Source: Rotaria sp. Silwood1
Taxonomy: Eukaryota; Rotifera; Eurotatoria; Philodinida; Philodinidae
DNA: 64,000 nt
Direction: 5' to 3'
NCBI GenBank assembly: GCA_905250075.1
Contig: CAJNOP010000022.1
Span: 1-64,000, forward strand
Shown here: positions 51,096 to 62,408 of the stretch, piece after piece
How positions within the stretch are numbered: position 1 is the stretch's first letter
Layout: every line of letters begins with the position of its first letter
The notes under the pieces: generated by a model
Seen by the model: only the letters and a program-made list of their open reading frames with translations
Database searches by the model: none
What the model was told of the DNA's origin: nothing
Made by a program: the position numbers and the translations under genes

Positions 51096-54057
51096 AATGT
51101 GAAAAAATGATTTTTAAATGATTGAAATTCTTTAGATATATACATATATAAGAAAAATGTTCTTATCGTATGTAGTAATATGATCATTTCATTTTCGATT
51201 TGACTCTATATATGCTATCAATCTGTATCGAATATTAAAAAAGTAAATTAAGGTCATAAGAGCTATATTCTAACATATGTTGTAAAATAAGATATAAAAC
51301 CTTGTCAGCACAACAATTTGACAGTTAAAATATGAAACTCACATATTTGTTTAGTCTCATTATATTGATACAAAATACGTCAAGTGAAAAATCTCTGACA
51401 GACTTTAGTTATTTCCCAAGGATAATCAATCGCCAGTAAAATCATCGGTTTTAATTATTTCTCTAATTCAAACAGATATTTTTTTTTCGTTTCGCTTATT
51501 CCTATTTATTTTCTGGTTTTTATTTTTGTATTCTGTTTTTCTTAATTTAACCGACAAATGAGCTTGTTGTACATATTTATTATATCTACAAACAGGTCTC
51601 AACGCACTATTATATATATCGATTAGCTCAGAAACACACTAAATGCATGACTATCTATCATTTTTGATATTTTGAATCTAAATTATTATCTCAGTAAGAA
51701 TAAAATACTCAACATAAATGTATTCTAGTTATTCCAATTTTGAGGAAGGCTTTGGAATATTCTAGAACAGTCTAAGTTTTGTTTAAACGTTGTTTAGTGC
51801 CTTTTATCGTTGCTAAAGGTCGCTGTGTGGAGAATCTGACTTCTGCTATTCTCAGTTGCTGTAGAAATGTAACCAATTACCGTCAACCTCTCTCTCTTCA
51901 TTGGTATGAATGGAGAGCCACAACTCCTTGACTCAAGATTGCCATGCTCTATATTTTTTTTTCGAAACACATAGTGCAAAGTTCATGAAAGTCATAAAAA
52001 CTTCTTTATAATTATTGATTAATTAAATCTATCACAACAGTAACATATGTCATTGATATGAGTTTCATGATTAACTAATACAAGAAAACTATTCTCATCT
52101 ATTGAAACATGTATAAATAGACACTTTTCAATTAGTTCTTAATCAATTCTTTGTACTATTTTGAGAACTAATAGAATTATTGCTGATCTGGCCATTTGCT
52201 AATGGTTCATTATTAATCAGATGTAAAGTATACTTTGATTTGAATCAATAAAATATAAATAGACTTACTACAAATAAAAACTTTCGAAAAATATCATAGT
52301 ATTGTAAATTTGTTCTAAGAGAATAAACATATTTTAGTATTGATGAAAATAAAAAGATTCCCGAATTTGTAGTCTATATATATTTTTTAGCATTAACCAA
52401 AAGTAACTCTAACCAATAAACCTCTTCACTAGAATAGAGGATCGCTTTGAAAATAAACTAGATGTTGTTAGATTAGCATTCTTCTTTTTTTTAGCTGATC
52501 ATGAGATTTTTATAACCACTATAGTTTTAGTTGCTTTTAAACAATAATAACATCGGGAATACATTAAAACCAATAGATTTTGTTTGGAAAATTACATTAT
52601 ATACTCGATATATCATGAAGAGTTAAAATAAAACATCAAAAACATTAGTGTGTGCTACATAACATACTAAATTGGATAACAGCATCTAATATATTTATTG
52701 TGTTACAGGATAGTATAGAGCCTATTTTACTGACACGACCAATTCATACGATTAAAAATTTAACAGTATACGTTTCAGTGTCAAAAGAATTTGATCTTAT
52801 TCAGTTGAAGTATTCATGTAAATTCTTGTATGTTAAATAATTACGATGAGAAATGATATGTATATATATACATGAAACAAAAACCAATAAAATCACTACT
52901 AATGATATTAACGTCAAAGCTAGATTTAAGAATCAGAACAGAGACCGAAATGGAGAGGATTTTTCGTTCGTCACTCGGCCTCATGAAGACAATAAGTTTA
53001 AAAAAATGATTTAATATACTCATCTAGACTTTGATATCAATCGTCGATGTTGTTTTATAAATCATAAACATAAAATTTGTATTTTGGTGAAAATTAAGGA
53101 AGGATCCCTATATAATATATATTTCAAAGCAAGTTTGTATTGATTGATGTTGAAAATCAAGATAATTAATCTATCTGATAAAGTCGATCACTTATTTGTA
53201 TCCGTTCTCGATAAATTAAAAAATAGATGTACGATTAAGATGATGTTGGAATACATCAGTATTATTTAGAATATAATCAAGAAAAAATATTTCCAACCAA
53301 AAATTCAAGCAGGTCAAGTTTTGGTATGCTGGATTGATTCATAATAGTCTATAGATGTTTTCAAGCTATCTGTTGCGGTTTATGTATCTTTCTACATATT
53401 AATAATATAATAATACTTGAATGGAAGCAGAAGCCTATCATGAGAAGAATGCTAGGAAGTCATAAGTATCGAAATAAAATAATCAAAAGAAACATATATT
53501 AATTAAAAATCTTATATATTTACAGGAAAAATAAACAGCTTAAAATAAAGTTTATTTATGATTATTTCTTTAATGTATGTGATAAATTTGTTTAAAAAAC
53601 ATAACAACGTCAGATATTTTACGACAGAATAAGTGTAGATCAGAGAATAAACCGAATTAGATAACAGTTTATATCCACTAATGATAATAGGCAAATGAAT
53701 AAGGGATTACGAGTAATAGCTCAGCGTAACGGATAAATAAATAATTCATGAACAATCAAGTCATTATATATGATCAATTATGATTATAACCAGTCAAAAT
53801 AACTAGATGGCATTTGCATTTCACTCGACTGAAAAATGTATTAAAATGTGTTGGTTTTGAGATTTGAATACCAACAATTAATTGTGAACTTAACATGGAA
53901 ATATTTCTATAAAATTATTTTATTTAAAGATGATAAACAAACAGTCTTTGTTGAATTAATTATAGAATATTTTTTTTTATTTTTCTCGTATCGAATTCAT
54001 TGACGAAATACATTTCTCCATGAAAATAGTTTGGAAAATGACTTTCTTGAAGATAAA
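51096..54057. other. Gene-free AT-rich stretch
   Basis: No supportable coding frame. Frames at 51794-51979, 52652-53023 and 53512-53694 have no family signature. Confidence 0.45.
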
Positions 54058-54675
54058 ATGAAGTTCATAAAAGATCTATTTTTCGATATTTAGATGAATA
54101 TTGTTTCAATGTTTTTTGATGAAATGAAAGTGCATTCAAATAGTCATCTATTTCGTAATATACCAAGCCGATTTCGCCATCAGTAGTGGCGAAAACATAA
54201 TCGCTTGCGGGAAAGTCTTCTCCTCAATTTCAGTGCATTTCTTATAACAGTTAATTGCACCTACAAATTCACCTTGATTTTCTCTTCATTTGTCCGAGAT
54301 AGTGGTAAATAGAGGCTTTTTCTAGACTAGTCATTGTTTAATCAAGCAGAATATCATATACTTCTTGAGCTTTATTGAATTTACCAAGTATAATTAGCAA
54401 TATAACTAAACGATTCTATTCTTCATGTTGACGATTAGTCTCTTCACGCTTGTGTTGAGTAAATGAATGGAGCTCTGGATCATTGTCACTGGTTAATGTT
54501 AAATCGACTTGCCAAAGACGATTGTTTCAATCTCGCTGTTTCATTGATCCACTGCGAAAAATGGAATGCATGGAAAAGAGAATTTCTTCTTCTCTTTTCT
54601 AATTGCTAGCATCATGAATGTTAGCGAATGGTGTTGATTCGATGGACGGATATATTCTTATGACGAATAGAATAC
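54058..54675 (-). pseudogene. Decayed ADP-ribosyltransferase / tetratricopeptide-repeat gene
   Basis: On the minus strand one frame runs from about 54675 to about 54270 with stops TAG, TGA, TAG and TAA inside clearly protein-like sequence; a frame change follows. Motifs: EEEILFSMHSIFR, as at the end of animal/rotifer ART domains with the E-x-E region, then RLWQVDLTLTSDNDPEL, then TPR helices LGKFNKAQEVYDILLD and, after the frame change, IGLVYYEIDDYLNALSFHQ. I know this order (ART then TPR) from large bdelloid rotifer families. Only the C-terminal edge of the ART domain and one or two TPRs remain, so the locus cannot make the enzyme. Confidence 0.65.
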
Positions 54676-55204
54676 CAATAAGATCTTACGATTTTATAGC
54701 TCGATGCACCAAGATAAGGGATACTTTATGGTGCATGCTACTCGACTAGCAATATATATAATAATAGTCAATCAAATATTTCTGTTCCAAGCGATGACAT
54801 CCAGCGATGTAATATGTTCATTATACATATGATGTCAAAATATCGAAGACTATTATAGTGATTTCTTTAAAGAAAAGGTCATAAATTGAGTGTGTTTTAT
54901 TTTTGTAAAAAAAACCTTTTCTTAAATTTCAATTCGTACAACTTGTATCAGAATTGATACTTATTCAAGGTTCAATACAATAAAACGTTCTGCTTAATAC
55001 AAATTATTTCACACATACGTTTCTTTCAGTACAAAAAGAAATTTATGCACTAATCATAGACTGTTTAGCACTTTCATAACATTGCTAATGCAATGTTAAT
55101 CATCATATGAAACAAGAAAAATGTATGTATGACACAATCAGTTTACTTTATCGATTTTTTATTCTCATTATTATATACTTGACTTATTGTTTATATTTAT
55201 TATC
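54676..55204. other. Spacer between two pseudogenes, no gene seen
   Basis: AT-rich, no family signature. It could contain further decayed ART sequence too eroded to see. Confidence 0.35.
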
Positions 55205-57430
55205 ATGTCTGTTGAATTTTCACTTCGACGAAATATTAATGAACACAAACTTGTTTTAAAATGTTGCTTTACTTAAACATATCGAAGTTTATTATTTTTT
55301 ATAACAATAATAATATCTCGTTGGTTACTTTGGTTTCAATGGAATTCAATATCATTATATACTACTATTGAATACCAAGGAAAAATGAATTTAAAATCAA
55401 CAAAAATATCATCTATTCCAACGTTGGCTCTTATTATTTGTTTATCTCTATGCGAAAATTAAATAGAAGTTGATGCATATTCTAAAATATTTCCCAGTGT
55501 AACAGCTGATGCTATATTTTATTGTTGGCGTGAAAATTGTAATTCATCTCGTTTTCGTTCATCAATTCATCTTTATATAAATACATGGTTAAGTGAAATA
55601 AAGAGAAATAAAAAATTGATTTCTTTTCAACCAATATCATTATTTTATCGTAGAAACAATTCGAAATTAAAAGAATCATATTCATTACCTAGGTTAATGA
55701 GTTTGGCGTCCGAATCTAATCCTATCTTTTGGCCTGATCTGAAGATACCAAACTCTTGCTATACAGAGAAAGGGGTGGGTGAAGGAAACATTAGGCAATA
55801 CTGTTCTTATGATTTGCTGTACCTTTTGTTGAGACATTGCTTTTTGCATCTAGAAGATTCTTTGCTTTTTATGCTATGGTTTTCTTTATTGTAATAAAAT
55901 ATAAGCAAATTCGTATGGATGTATGATGGTTCGAATAGAATGGACAATATCCAAGAAGATACATCAACTAAAAATTCTTTGATAACGAAAACGTTTGTCA
56001 CAGAGATAGGATGATTCTGTTTCGAATAAACACAAACTAATCCCATTTCTGTAACACGATTGGGTCAATCTTTGGTTCATAAATTAAAACAAGTTAAGTC
56101 GATGATATCTGGATTTTTCTCGTAGCTTTTGATGCTTGGAATTCACTGTTCTTTTTTTTTTGTGAAAAGAAACCAAAAGTGATTATTATGATTCATGTCT
56201 ATGTCGCCGATAATATCTAAAGATCATTAAGAGGGTTCGTAGTGGAGTTCTGTATAGTTTAACTTGTTAGCTCCAAAACTGGACTCCGACAACTTTTTTT
56301 GACTAGTATATATACTTATTTTTGTGCTATTTGTTAATGAAAATGTCTCTCTAATGTGTTTTTTTTTCTTGAAACATACGCATTCATGAATCTGTAAAAT
56401 AGTGTATTTTTGTTCTTTACTTAGCATATAAAGAATAAACTTGTTAATTGTAATAGTAAACATACTTACCAGTTTTACTGATGTGACACCAAAATTTGAC
56501 TCTGAAAAAATTCTTCTAATAACTCTGACGAAATCGGGTTTTGAAGTCCGATACAGGACTTTAATTCATAGCATTCAAAGGGTGAAAGTGATTCAAAAAA
56601 AGCTAATAGTATGATTTATGAATAATTTTATATTAAATTTCGTATATTTATTATAAATGAAAAAGAACTTAATATCAAAAGAAAAATTAATATGAACAAC
56701 AACAAGAAATAAATTATATGAATTTGCATTAAATGAAGAACAAAAACAAGGTTGGCGTTGGTCATATTATAATTTTGTTGATGGTAATATTCATGTAACA
56801 TGTTCACTTGCAGAACAATTATTAACAAATAAAACAATTATTGATTATGATCATAATGAAGAATATTTATTTATTTCACATTATTATTCATTTATTAATT
56901 TAACGAAACTTTTAATTGAAGAAGAAAAATGTTTTTTACTCTTTAATGTATTTCTTTTTTCGATTTTATCTGCTATTGCAACTATATCAGGTACATATGT
57001 TCCAATGGCATATACTAATCTTCTTACACAAATTGTTTATCATATTGATACTGTGTTTAATACAATACATCGTGATGCTTTGATATTTTTACTTCCATAT
57101 TGTCCTAGATATGATGGACGAAATTGTTGGACAAGTCAAGATATATTTGTTTATCGTTGATTATGTCTCTATGAACATATGATTCTATTTGATGGTATTC
57201 GTAGAATTAAACAAAGTGATCGTTTTTATTCACGTAATGGTGATCTATGGATAATGAATGATGATATGAGTTTATTTCCTAACTATCTTCTTCGTCTGAA
57301 AAATGATATGAAACAAAATTGTTTTGTAAGTCCGTTAGTTTTTCATCATTATTCCAAATGAAATCTTCATTTAACAAGTGAAACATGTCGATATAATCAT
57401 ACAGCTATGAAACGTAATACATGTCTAGTA
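55205..57430 (+). pseudogene. Decayed gene of unknown family in two blocks
   Basis: Block 1 (55205-55700) starts at an ATG and keeps one frame past two TAA stops (55274-55276, 55460-55462). It has one hydrophobic segment and Cys-bearing sequence (YCWRENCNSSRFRSSIH). Block 2 (about 56640-57430) keeps one frame past four TGA stops and reads GWRWSYYNFVDGNIHVTC, FLFSILSAIATISGTYVPMA and LPYCPRYDGRNCWTSQD. About 940 bp of unrelated sequence lies between the blocks, an insertion or an old intron. Compositional style suggests one membrane protein with an extracellular Cys-rich part. I do not recognise the family. Confidence 0.5.
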
Positions 57431-57990
57431 TATAGGAATAGTATGATATGAATAACTAAACAAAAACATGGAACAGAACACATTTAGATTTATCGCTATT
57501 TTCTCGTTACTGATTTTTTTTTCATCTTTTTTTTTTGAATTTATAACACAATTGACTAAGCAAGGGTAGTTCTCCGACTTATTAAACACGTTCAAATCGG
57601 GACTATGTACATCATGTAGATTCAAATGAACTTTGAATATCTATAAAAAAGTCTATATCCGTAGTTTATTGCTACCAAGATACTGCATCAATTTATTGTG
57701 AAACTTTCAAGTCTTTTGATTTGCTTCCATCCTCAAATAAAAACGTCCATCTTAGAGTAAGAACAACGATAAAATCTAAAACATCACTATTATTTTGCAA
57801 TGATATTCTCCGAGTAAAAAAAAAGAAATAATGTTACATGAATTCTTTTCATGAATAGATATTTATTATTGTGAATATTAAAAAGATATATGAGAAGTAG
57901 AAAAATGACACTCTTATTTTTGCATATGAAGATGAATGCGAAAAAAAAAACGAAAGAAAAAAAAATGAAATAAAATAAGTTCTTTATATT
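57431..57990. other. Intergenic, no gene seen
   Basis: A/T-rich 3' flank of the following minus-strand gene. Confidence 0.45.
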
Positions 57991-58020
57991 TTAATAAGCA
58001 GCACTATCAGCCATTTGTTC

Positions 58021-59774
58021 TCAATCTTGAGCATAAACTTGTTGTTTACTTGTTGTATCATAATTTGAATGCGAGCCATAGTTTTTGTCATACGTTGGTT
58101 CATAAGTATCATATCCTCCTTCAACTAAAGTTTGACCATAATCTGGTTTAATGTAAAGAAAATTTGTTTTAACAGCATCAGTAAATTGAACTCTTTTTTC
58201 ATCAAAAGCAAGACCTGGTGTCGAAGGAACTGCACCACCGGCATTAACAGGTGTAACTGAAAAAAAATAAGAGTAACGTTATGAAAAGTTTGAGCAAATT
58301 AAAAAAAGAACTATTATCAAACCTGGTGGTTGTTGAATAAGTGGAGCTACATCAACATTAGGTGGTGGAGATGCACCTGTACTAACTAATGAAGCATATC
58401 CCCACTTGATAAGTTGAGCAACAGCAAAACGTTGGCCATAAAAATTGATCAATGGTGGTAAAATATAAACTACGAAAAAAGTTAATGTATTTTTAGTTTT
58501 CTATTTAGTAAAAACAAAAAAAAAAAAAAAACTTACTGCCGCCTGTTGGTGAAAAAATGATTGTTTGATAAGTAACTTTATCATAAAAGATTGGAAGCCA
58601 TGGAGCAATTGAAACAAGTGGTGGAAAACGTTCTAATAAAAAGTAAACGCATTTCTATGAATGAGGAAAAAACATTAAGACAAATGAAATTTACTGATAG
58701 GGAATTGACGATAGTTTCGATAATGACGAACAGGAAAACGAATACGTGCATATAAACGTTGTTTGCTATAATTTTCTTTCTTAGAATCATCATCATCATC
58801 ACTGGTATCTTCATAATCTTTTTCTTCACTATAATCTGCATTATTACGATAATCACCATGTCCTTGTCCACGATATCTTGATTTATCGTCAAGTATCCAG
58901 CCATTACCATAGGCGATCCAAACATTTAATGAGTCCAAAGGTGAGCGTACATTCTCATCCATGATATCATAATTGTTATCACGGTTCTTACCATAACCTG
59001 GACGTCTTCTTTTATTCTAATTGTAATCAAAAATCCAAATAATGAAAACAGTTCGCAGATGTATTACTTACGTCGTATTTAGCTGTGTGTGTGTGTATGA
59101 AAATATGATACGGAAATTTGAAACTAATAAGAAATAGAAAGTAAAAAACAAGAAACTCACATGGTCTGCGCGATCTTTTAGTTGTTGTAGCTAAATGAAT
59201 TTGAAAGCAATAATAGACAAAAAAAGCAATATAAAAACATTCAACTGACTTGGTTTTCTCGTAGTTCGAATTGTTGTAGCTAAATAAATATAAAGTAAAT
59301 AACAAGCAACATGAATATAAAAAATTCAACTGACTTGATTTTGGTGTAGTTTCAACTGTTTCAGCTAATTTAATTCAGAATCAATAACAAGAAAATGAAA
59401 TATAAAAAAAATTTAACTGACCTGTTTCAGAGACACTTTTTATTGTTGTAACTAAATTAAATTAAAAAGAATAAAATGATAGTGAAATAAAGAAATTGAA
59501 CGTATTATTAACTATCCTATGTAAAGAAGTTTCTTGTTTTTTTTACCTTCTTCGACAGTTGTTCCCATTTCACAATCGCCATCTTCACATGATGAATCAG
59601 CACGTGTAGTAGCTACTGTTGCATCTTCTCCATTGACATATGCAATAGATAATATGAACAGTATTAAAATTACACTGCCACATAAAAGAACCTTTTTTTT
59701 CAAATGATGAGATAAAATAGATCAGAAGTAAATATCTTTTTACTGAACAAAATCTCACATACCTTTCGATGCAT
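58021..59774 (-). CDS. Secreted protein of unknown family with tandem duplicated mini-exons (11 exons)
   Basis: Exons: 59763-59774, 59547-59691, 59422-59451, 59335-59364, 59250-59279, 59161-59190, 59072-59082, 58695-59016, 58537-58632, 58323-58469, 58021-58256. Phases agree throughout, giving 362 residues. Exon 1 is only MHRK; exon 2 completes a signal peptide (VLLCGSVILILFILSIAYVNG) and a short acidic Cys pair region. Exons 3-6 are each exactly 30 nt, phase 1, and encode related Thr-rich decapeptides (for example TTIKSVSETG, TTIRTTRKPT). Exon 8 is rich in Arg, Tyr and Asp with a DDDDD run. Exons 9-10 are hydrophobic and Pro-rich (PPLVSIAPWLPIFYDKVTY; PLINFYGQRFAVAQLIKWGY). Exon 11 is Tyr- and Gly-rich. 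The stop TGA at 58021-58023 is followed in frame by nine codons and TAA. Gene real, function unknown; a secreted structural or extracellular-matrix protein is one guess. Confidence 0.75.
59161..59451 (-). repeat. Tandem exon-intron duplication, unit 85-89 bp
   Basis: Four 30 nt exons start every 85-89 bp (ends at 59161, 59250, 59335, 59422). The three introns between them are 55-59 bp and similar to each other, sharing CAACTGACTTG-like donors on the plus strand and ACAAGAA/ACAAGCAA blocks. The unit therefore includes one exon plus one intron. Confidence 0.8.
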
Positions 59775-59850
59775 CGTAATTTGTTTGTAACAATTTTAAA
59801 ATTATAATAAAATACATTGAAAAGATTCTCTTTTTATAGGCTGTCAGTTT

Positions 59851-59854
<4 letters not shown>

Positions 59855-59882
<28 letters not shown>
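59855..59882. repeat. CT dinucleotide microsatellite
   Basis: About 14 tandem TC units, some 80 bp upstream of the secreted protein's ATG, in its probable promoter or leader. Confidence 0.85.
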
Positions 59883-59886
<4 letters not shown>

Positions 59887-62408
59887 CTTATAGCATATCT
59901 ATCTGCCTACATTATAACATTACAATGGCGTAATATAAAAAAAAAACAGAAATTTTTCATTTTGTTTAGAACGAACTGATAATACAGATATTTTAACTAG
60001 CGTCATGTATGAAGGCGTATAGTTTTCTATGTATTTGAAAAAAAAAAGTCAGATATTAATTTTTCGAATTTCGAATACCATGAAAACTATTTTTTCTATG
60101 TAGGTTTTTGTACGTGATGATAATGAGTTTCACATTAATGAAATTCTTATTTAAAAAAATACATGATTCAAGAATAAATCTAGAAATTAATAATTAGTGT
60201 ATATTTATCCTATTTAATCAGACGATGACATATTTAAATATTTCATGATTGTTCAATTGTTTTTTCGTTATATCATAACTAGATTACAAAGCATTCGTAA
60301 AATCATATAATTATTTGTTCTATTTTGATTTCTCAGTTGAAAAAATTCTGGTCGATCATTTCAGGCTTACTTACAGTCAAAGAAAGAATCCTACTGGATT
60401 TCAGAAAAGCACACGAATTTCTTGAGATCATTACCAATTGGCAAAAATTCAAGAAAATCAATTCAATTTATCAAACAGAAAAATGTAAGAACATAAGAAA
60501 CGGATAGAAGAAAATTACAAAAGTCATTAATTGTTTTAGTTGCAATTGTGCCTGGATTCTGTTTTTCTTTCTATACAAGACTGTTTAGAAACGAAGAATC
60601 AGTTTGTAATTCATAAGAAAAAGAAATCAACCTGGATCCGCTTTCGCTTGACGCAATGCCTTGGTAGACACTGTGCCTGAGATAATATTATCTGATTACA
60701 TAGTAAGAATAATATAGTTTTGCATTATAGCCGATTCAATATGACTGAAGCTTTAATCAATACAAAAAAGAAACAAGTTTTCAATTAATTGAGGATGCGA
60801 TTTGAAGAAAGCTTTGGCAGTACTAAATTTTCGAAATTTTCTAGAAAAAGCCTACTTTTTCGATATATTGTTTGTTTTTGGTATTAAAAGACAGATATAG
60901 ATGATGCGTCAAGAAACTGTTCTTTTTGAAAGCAATTTATCGTGAAAATTTTTGCGAAAATTGTTTTAAAAGCGGCAAAAGAATCGTCATAAGTATTTGG
61001 ACATCAAGATGTGTCTGACATTTTCTTTCCCCTAGTTTCCTGACCGTTCTTTACGGATAAACTCGTACATAGTGTTTCATAAGTCTTGAGTACTCGTGTC
61101 AGTTTTTCAAATGATACATTATTAAATAAAATCTTCTCTTTCAATAATAATAATGAAGGTAAACTTTTCGTAACTGATGAACGTGATTTCTTTTAAGGAC
61201 TTTAATACAGTGCTGAATAATTCTACATCAAGAATACTCTTTGTAATAATCGATAAAATTTTTAAGAGGCTTGACGAATAAACAGTGTTGCACAACCGGC
61301 GCATGATAGTTTAATAAGATTCGTCTGTAATCAGATTAATATAAGAATTTTTTTCATTCTTTTTAAATAAATATCTTGTAGATTGATTGCGAAAAACCTG
61401 TTCTCATTTTTATTATTACAAGAGAATATATTCTTCATTAATATGTCATTTGAAAGACTGACACGAGTACTCAAGATTTATGAAACATCCTGTAGCATTA
61501 CGAGAAATTGAATATTGAATCTTGTAGATTATGCTTTGATATAGTGTAATTGAAAAAAATCTGTTTTAAATATATCTAGTTTTGTTCAATAGAATCATTC
61601 AAGAGTGTTTGAGAAAAAAAAATGTCAAAATTATCTTTTGAACCATAGATCGGATGCAAAATTATTTTCATGTTTCATGAATATACGAATAGAAAACCAT
61701 GATTCAACTAGCAATTTTTAAGAACAATGCCTAACATATTTTGAGTAATTAGTATATGCCTTACTCTTTTAGACAAATAAAATTTGTTTATAATGAATAA
61801 CTCATAAATAATGGCACATTTTGTATTTTGTGTTTTCCTTGGCTAGCTCTCAAGAGCTTTTTATTTTAAAAAGTGATCGGTTAACACTATCCTTTTGCAA
61901 TGTGTGTGAATTTCTAACAAAAACGCTCGATCTTTCAGGTATATTCAAACAATTTTCACGTCAACGTCCATTGAGAAGATACTTGAGATTAAAAGAAAAA
62001 GAGAAATCAAGTCAATGATGAACATTTTTTCTTTCAAATTCGAAAGATATTCTTATTATTTGTATTGTGTCGTTGTTCATCTATATTCAACAATGACCAT
62101 AATACACACACACACATGCATGTACATGAAAAGAAACGTGACGATAAACGGAAAACAAAAAAAACAAGGGATGCAGAGACCATTCAAGGAATAAGAAAAA
62201 AAAAGAAAGCTTTAATAATCATACATAGAAAACAACTATATACAAAAAAGGAGAAGGAAAAAAGCAGAAGACACATTTACTAATGTATCGAGTCACAAAA
62301 AAAAAACGAAGAAAAAGAAAAACAAACAGAACACTAAATGTATTCGAAAAAAGGTAAGGAACCAGAAAAGAAGGAGACATAATTAAATGTATACGTGTTG
62401 GAAACTAA
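59883..62408. other. Gene-free AT-rich stretch
   Basis: No supportable gene. A short AC run occurs near 62104. The frames at 60325-60507, 61122-61304, 61821-62018 and 62065-62283 lack family features. Confidence 0.45.
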
